This document shows, piece by piece, positions 13,628 through 16,657 of a DNA stretch of 16,657 nt (positions are counted from its first letter, which is position 1; the number at the start of each line of letters is the position of its first letter). The DNA lies in the NCBI GenBank assembly GCA_050309705.1, contig JBNRMR010000154.1, positions 1-16,657 of the forward strand, read 5' to 3'. Under the pieces are notes generated by a model, which worked only from the letters and a program-made list of their open reading frames with translations, had not been told where the DNA came from and searched no databases. The position numbers were made by a program, and so were the translations under genes. This DNA comes from JBNRMR01 sp050309705 (lineage in GTDB: Bacteria > Bacillota > Clostridia > Christensenellales > UBA1750).

Positions 13628-13890
13628 TCATATAGCGCATTAAACATGAGAAGCCGGGCGAAAATGCTGGACGATTTCAAGCAAGGCGGTGTTGCGCTGA
13701 GCGTTTTCTGCGTTCATATGCGTTGCTTTTATTAAGCGGCGCATATTTTTATTAGCAGATCCCTTTGCAAGAGAACGTCACGGCACATGCAGATTATATG
13801 ATGAAAATGAAAAAGGCATTCTGCGAGCAGAGCCCGGCGCTTGAGGCTGTGATCTTGGATTTATCCCCCGGCCATTCTCGCAGGAAATGA
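13622..13890 (+). pseudogene. Unidentified broken gene between promoter and lyase-like gene
   Basis: A 37-codon frame from ATG 13622 to TAA 13735 contains RAKMLDDFKQGGVALSVF. A second frame, open from 13756 to TGA 13890, contains ENVTAHADYMMKMKKAFCEQ and ALEAVILDLSPGHSRRK. The two are in different frames with stops between, as expected from a short gene relic whose middle was lost. The overlapping frame at 13707-13840 also reads protein-like (ADPFARERHGTCRLYDENEK), so the choice is uncertain. The family is not recognised. Its position behind a good promoter and 13 bp before the lyase-like gene suggests a former first gene of that operon. Confidence 0.3.
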
Positions 13891-13903
13891 AGGAGGGAAC
13901 ACT

Positions 13904-15112
13904 ATGAACAAGCGCATTCTCGTATCCGGCTCGGATTTATACAACACGCAGATGCTGTACTTCACCTCATCCTCCCTTTCAACGGACAACCGCCGCCTGT
14001 ATCTTATCAGCGACCGAGATGGCAGCCCCAATATTTATGTGCGCGATCTTTCCACCGGCGATGAGCGCCGCCTGTCAGATAACCAGGCCGGTTATCTTAA
14101 ATCCTACGTGTATTTCGATGGAGACATACGCAAGGGCCTTGGCAAGGCAAGCGTGTGTCTGGATGGCGCGCGGGACGCCGTTTACTACATACAGGATGAT
14201 TCGATCTGCCGCGCTACGTCCGAAGGAGAAATCACAGTGCTGAATACCATCCCATCGGATCAGGTCACGGCTTTCATGCATGTCAGCGGAGACGGCAAGT
14301 TCCTTTGCGTGCCGACCACCGACGCCCGAGCTCTGGAATTTGATCCCGTTACCGAGGGAACCGGCCGCGACCGACGACCCGCGTATAATATCGATGGGCG
14401 TGTGCAAGCCGAGCATTTGAGCTCCTACCTTCGCATGTACGACACTCAAACCGGCGAAATGACGCTATGCGAGCGAGTTCAGCATTGCTGGATCACCCAT
14501 GTGCAATTTCATCCCCTTGACAGTTCCGTTATCCTTTACAACCACGAGTGGCCCCATAAGGACTGCGGCATCCGGCGCATATGGCTCTTTGATGGTAAGC
14601 GCCATATCCGCGTGCGCGGCGAAGGGCCGGGCCGAAGCCGTAATGACTGGGTCTGCCATGAAATGTGGGCGAGTGACGGCAAAACGATCATCTACCATGG
14701 CGCATATGACGGCGGCGTTGCCTTTGTGGGCCTGTACACTCTTGCAACGGGTGAGTGCCGCGAAATTGCCTTGCCAAGCGAATACGCCTCCTACGGTCAT
14801 TTCACCGTCGCGTTAAACGGCCGACTCGTGTGTGACGGGTACTATAGGCATCCCGATGATTTTGCCAATGGGAGAGAGAGCTCCACCGATGGTGGGCCAG
14901 ATCCGCATGCGAAAAACGCCGAGTACATCTGCGCCATCGATGTAGACTGGGCTGCGGGAACATTAAAATGGCATCCCCTTTGCAAGCATGAATCGGACTG
15001 GCTCGATCAGGATTCACACCCTCATCCAATATACAGCCATGACTGTAAAACGATCTATTTCACATCGCGGCGTGGCGCGACCACGAAGGTCTACTGCGTT
15101 GCAGCGGAATAA
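13904..15112 (+). CDS. Oligogalacturonide-lyase-like (PL22-type) beta-propeller protein
   Basis: This 402-residue protein shows propeller blades of the TolB/WD-like kind (LYLISDRDGSPNIYVRDLSTG; IYFTSRRGATTKVYCV). The C-terminal Q369-x-x-H372-x-H374 (QDSHPHP) matches the spacing of the Mn2+ ligands Q350, H353 and H355 reported for Yersinia oligogalacturonate lyase. H252 in CHEMW and H299 in YGHF are candidates for its catalytic histidine (H242) and remaining ligand (H287). THVQFHP and NHEWPH are also typical. PL22 enzymes split unsaturated pectin disaccharides in the cytoplasm; no signal peptide is visible, which agrees. AAGGAGGG lies 6 nt before the ATG. A terminator follows at 15202. The family call is good; the exact substrate is inferred. 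Confidence 0.78.
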   Translation: MNKRILVSGSDLYNTQMLYFTSSSLSTDNRRLYLISDRDGSPNIYVRDLSTGDERRLSDNQAGYLKSYVYFDGDIRKGLGKASVCLDGARDAVYYIQDDSICRATSEGEITVLNTIPSDQVTAFMHVSGDGKFLCVPTTDARALEFDPVTEGTGRDRRPAYNIDGRVQAEHLSSYLRMYDTQTGEMTLCERVQHCWITHVQFHPLDSSVILYNHEWPHKDCGIRRIWLFDGKRHIRVRGEGPGRSRNDWVCHEMWASDGKTIIYHGAYDGGVAFVGLYTLATGECREIALPSEYASYGHFTVALNGRLVCDGYYRHPDDFANGRESSTDGGPDPHAKNAEYICAIDVDWAAGTLKWHPLCKHESDWLDQDSHPHPIYSHDCKTIYFTSRRGATTKVYCVAAE

Positions 15113-15201
15113 GAAAGGCAAGGAGCTCAGCACACTGCAAAGAAGGTGCTCTTGTCAATTTGGATGCGCTTAATAGCGGCAGCTAATATTTTTATGATGA
15201 A

Positions 15202-15228
15202 AAAAAGGCCCAGCTTTCGGGCCTTTTT
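15202..15228 (+). terminator. Rho-independent terminator after the lyase-like gene (bidirectional)
   Basis: AAAAAGGCCC (15202-15211) and GGGCCTTTTT (15219-15228) are perfectly complementary around a 7-nt loop. The flanking A- and T-runs let it work on either strand, so it may also end minus-strand transcription from the LacI side. Confidence 0.92.
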
Positions 15229-15283
15229 CATGCGCTTTTCTGGTAGCCCTCCTTCTGTCACACCATATGTATAGACATGGGCT

Positions 15284-15505
15284 TCACCACTTTGTCCAAC
15301 CCAAGGGCAACTCTGGCTCCGGCTTGGATTTATAAATGCAGATATGTCCGTCTTCCGTTGATTCGATAACGCGCCATCTGAATATTTGTTGCCATTCACC
15401 AGCATGGTGGCATCGCTGGAATACCCATTCAAATTGCGCCCACATAAGGAACGGCAGGAGCTCCAAAACCAGCGGCCGTCCTCCCCTTCGCTCCCCTGTT
15501 ACCAA
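15284..15505 (-). CDS. Doubtful small ORF, possibly a gene relic
   Basis: This 73-codon minus-strand frame contains LELLPFLMWAQFEWVFQRCH and the tail WRVIESTEDGHICIYKSKPEP. The Trp- and Phe-rich but balanced composition looks more protein-like than its shadows. The start would be TTG at 15505 with no ribosome site. It may be the end of the broken gene that begins at 15764 or a separate relic. I do not recognise it. Confidence 0.25.
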   Translation of the reverse strand: MVTGERRGGRPLVLELLPFLMWAQFEWVFQRCHHAGEWQQIFRWRVIESTEDGHICIYKSKPEPELPLGWTKW

Positions 15506-15650
15506 AGAGAAACATCATACAGGCGTTGCCCTGCGCAATAAGCATCTCTGCTTTAAACATGCTGAAACAATAATTATTGCTTTAAAAGGCGCCCCCGCGC
15601 GCGATTTTTGCTCAGGGGAATCTCAACCGATATTTTCGAAAATTTTGGCC

Positions 15651-15764
15651 CTATAAGCCGAAGAACCGCAAGTAGTCCACCCTGCCCGAAGTTACATGCA
15701 AGGCAGGGATACGATATGTGTTGCATCCGGTAACGCCTGATTGAAATAAAAGTATTCTGTCCAT
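15651..15764 (-). pseudogene. N-terminal remnant of a sialidase/BNR-repeat exo-glycosidase
   Basis: From ATG 15764 the minus strand encodes MDRILLFQSGVTGCNTYRIP followed by ALHVTSG, ending at TAG 15651-15653. 'LFxSGxxGxxTYRIPALvvT' is the characteristic opening of GH33-type sialidases, containing the RIP motif whose arginine binds the sialic acid carboxylate. After VTSG the frame seems to shift: the neighbouring frame gives GGLLAVL where sialidases have 'GTLLAF'. GAAAGGGAAAG lies ahead of the ATG. Only 37 codons remain, against 350 or more in working enzymes, so it is broken by frameshift and deletion. It sits 47 bp after the LacI-type gene, as if once regulated by it. Confidence 0.6.
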
Positions 15765-15811
15765 AATCATCTTTCCCTTTCATTAATTATATCCAGCTTT
15801 TCAAGCGGCTT

Positions 15812-16657
15812 TTAATCCTCCATTGCTGTAGAACTGTCCGCCGAAGGCTGCACCGGGCCTCCGCTGCTCTCCCGCACATGCAGGCGGGTTCCCATCACCT
15901 CATGGGACTGGACAGGCTGCACTCCCTCCATAAGCCCGTGGAGCATGGCTGCGCTTTTCATGCCCATCTCATACGCCGAAAAGCTCATGCTGCTCAGCTT
16001 TACCGGTGTCTTTTCGCAAATATCCCCATTATTGCAGCCTATCATCCGAATGTCCTCGCCCACCCGAACCCCCATGCGCATCAAGGCATGCATGGCGCCG
16101 GCGGCGATGTTGTCGTTAAAGGCGAATATGCCGTCCACGTCCGGCCTGCGCTCCAGCAGACCCCGCGCGGTGCTGATGCCTACCTCCGGGGAGCGAAACG
16201 CCGCCTCGTATGTTATCAGGCTGCTGTCCGGCGCAAGGCCATAATCGTCCAGAGCAGCGATATAGCCCTGATAACGCTCATGGGAGGAGGTATACAGAGG
16301 CGATGACATATAGGCGACCTTTCGGCAGCCCTTTTCCAGCAGATGGCAGGTGGCCTTGTAACCCGCCTGAAATGAATTGATGTACACTCCGGGGGTGAGA
16401 TGCTGGCCCATAGGCCGAATGCATGAAACCACATGGATGCCGCGGCGGGTGATTTCCTTTAGCAGTTCCGCATTGAAGGGGCCTTCGACCGCCGGGCAAA
16501 TAATCATGCCCGCAGCGCCGCTGTCGGCCAGCTTTCGCATATACTCGTCCTGCTTTTCCGCCAGACCATCCGTATTGCAGATGATCAGGTTGTAACCCTT
16601 CTGATTGGAAAAATCCTCCGCTCCCCTAACGATGGCGGGGTATATGTCGTTGAGAAT
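15812..16657 (-). CDS. LacI/GalR-type sugar-responsive regulator, sensor domain (5' end outside window)
   Basis: The last 281 codons of a regulator are visible, with the frame running to the window edge at 16657. The visible part has the periplasmic-binding-protein fold of LacI/GalR (or AraR-type) sensors: GAEDFSNQKGYNLIICNTDG, ADSGAAGMIICPAV, GRKVAY-like CRKVAYMSSP, DGIFAFNDNIAAGAMHALMRMGVRVGEDIRMIGCNNGD, and a final helix segment before GTRLHVRESS. The DNA-binding headpiece is outside the window, so LacI versus GntR-headed AraR type cannot be told. Such proteins bind a sugar and release or change DNA binding. Neighbouring glycan genes suggest a role in mucin or pectin sugar use. The last 15 residues are a polar tail. 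Stop is TAA at 15812-15814. Confidence 0.88.
   Translation of the reverse strand: MLNDIYPAIVRGAEDFSNQKGYNLIICNTDGLAEKQDEYMRKLADSGAAGMIICPAVEGPFNAELLKEITRRGIHVVSCIRPMGQHLTPGVYINSFQAGYKATCHLLEKGCRKVAYMSSPLYTSSHERYQGYIAALDDYGLAPDSSLITYEAAFRSPEVGISTARGLLERRPDVDGIFAFNDNIAAGAMHALMRMGVRVGEDIRMIGCNNGDICEKTPVKLSSMSFSAYEMGMKSAAMLHGLMEGVQPVQSHEVMGTRLHVRESSGGPVQPSADSSTAMED

Larger units (their letters stand above)
13350..13903. other. Intergenic region with broken-gene fragments and a promoter
   Basis: This 554-bp stretch between atpC and the lyase-like gene has no intact gene. It holds a minus-strand protein-like fragment (13442-13627), a consensus-like plus-strand promoter (13564-13591) and plus-strand protein-like fragments (13622-13735 and 13756-13890). 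No terminator for the ATP synthase operon is evident. Confidence 0.6.
15229..15811. other. Interval with decayed minus-strand sequence
   Basis: No intact gene with a ribosome site is seen between the terminator and the LacI-type gene. The interval contains a sialidase-type N-terminal remnant (15651-15764) and an uncharacterised 73-codon minus-strand frame (15284-15505). With about 480 bp between them, a sialidase gene of normal size (350 codons or more) cannot fit, so a large internal deletion is likely. Confidence 0.5.

Noticed and set aside
15127..15432. 101-codon minus-strand ORF across the lyase terminator
   Set aside because: It runs through the strong hairpin at 15202-15228, has no ribosome site and its composition changes abruptly; it is a chance frame.

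Overview
The window looks like a chromosomal segment from a carbohydrate-foraging anaerobic bacterium of the Bacillota, probably a gut-type Clostridia relative. This is inferred from strong AGGAGG-type ribosome sites, consensus sigma-A promoters, a PerR-type Fur protein, a TM287/288-like heterodimeric ABC exporter, a canonical-order F-type ATP synthase operon, and glycan genes (GH29 fucosidase end, oligogalacturonide-lyase-like propeller, LacI regulator, sialidase remnant). No rRNA, tRNA, CRISPR array or intact insertion sequence was seen.

Layout. 1-547 is the 3' end of an alpha-L-fucosidase gene, closed by a strong terminator. 871-1638 (minus) encodes a GAP/LysE-like membrane protein with an in-frame 18-bp tandem repeat. 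1866-2273 (minus) is a PerR-like regulator with a Per-box-like operator over its own promoter. 6606-2495 (minus) is a marR-ABC-ABC operon for an asymmetric heterodimeric exporter. A short divergent control region (6607-6912) carries a 9-bp inverted repeat whose two arms hold facing TATAAT boxes. 6913-13349 (plus) is the ATP synthase operon in the order I-B-E-F-H-A-G-D-C. 13350-13903 holds a promoter and apparent broken-gene fragments. 13904-15112 is an oligogalacturonide-lyase-like protein ending at a good terminator. 15113-15811 holds a sialidase N-terminal remnant and an unidentified ORF. 15812-16657 (minus) is the sensor domain of a LacI-type regulator cut by the window edge.

The most unusual part is the ATP synthase. 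The gamma and beta coding regions form one uninterrupted 769-codon frame, joined by a 14-residue linker made mostly of a 12-bp tandem repeat. The delta gene is only 74 codons and matches just the C-terminal, b-binding half of normal delta. The a subunit carries about 75-80 extra N-terminal residues with two extra hydrophobic segments. The c subunit has the ES-T..Y part of the Na+ ligand set but Met where Na+ enzymes have Gln. Every catalytic motif checked is intact, so the enzyme looks functional but remodelled. Because F1 needs three beta per gamma, free beta is probably made from an internal start at 11540, unless the fused frame comes from a one-base sequence error.

Gene decay is visible in the accessory parts: at least one recognisable pseudogene fragment (sialidase) and two or more unidentified ones lie among the glycan genes.
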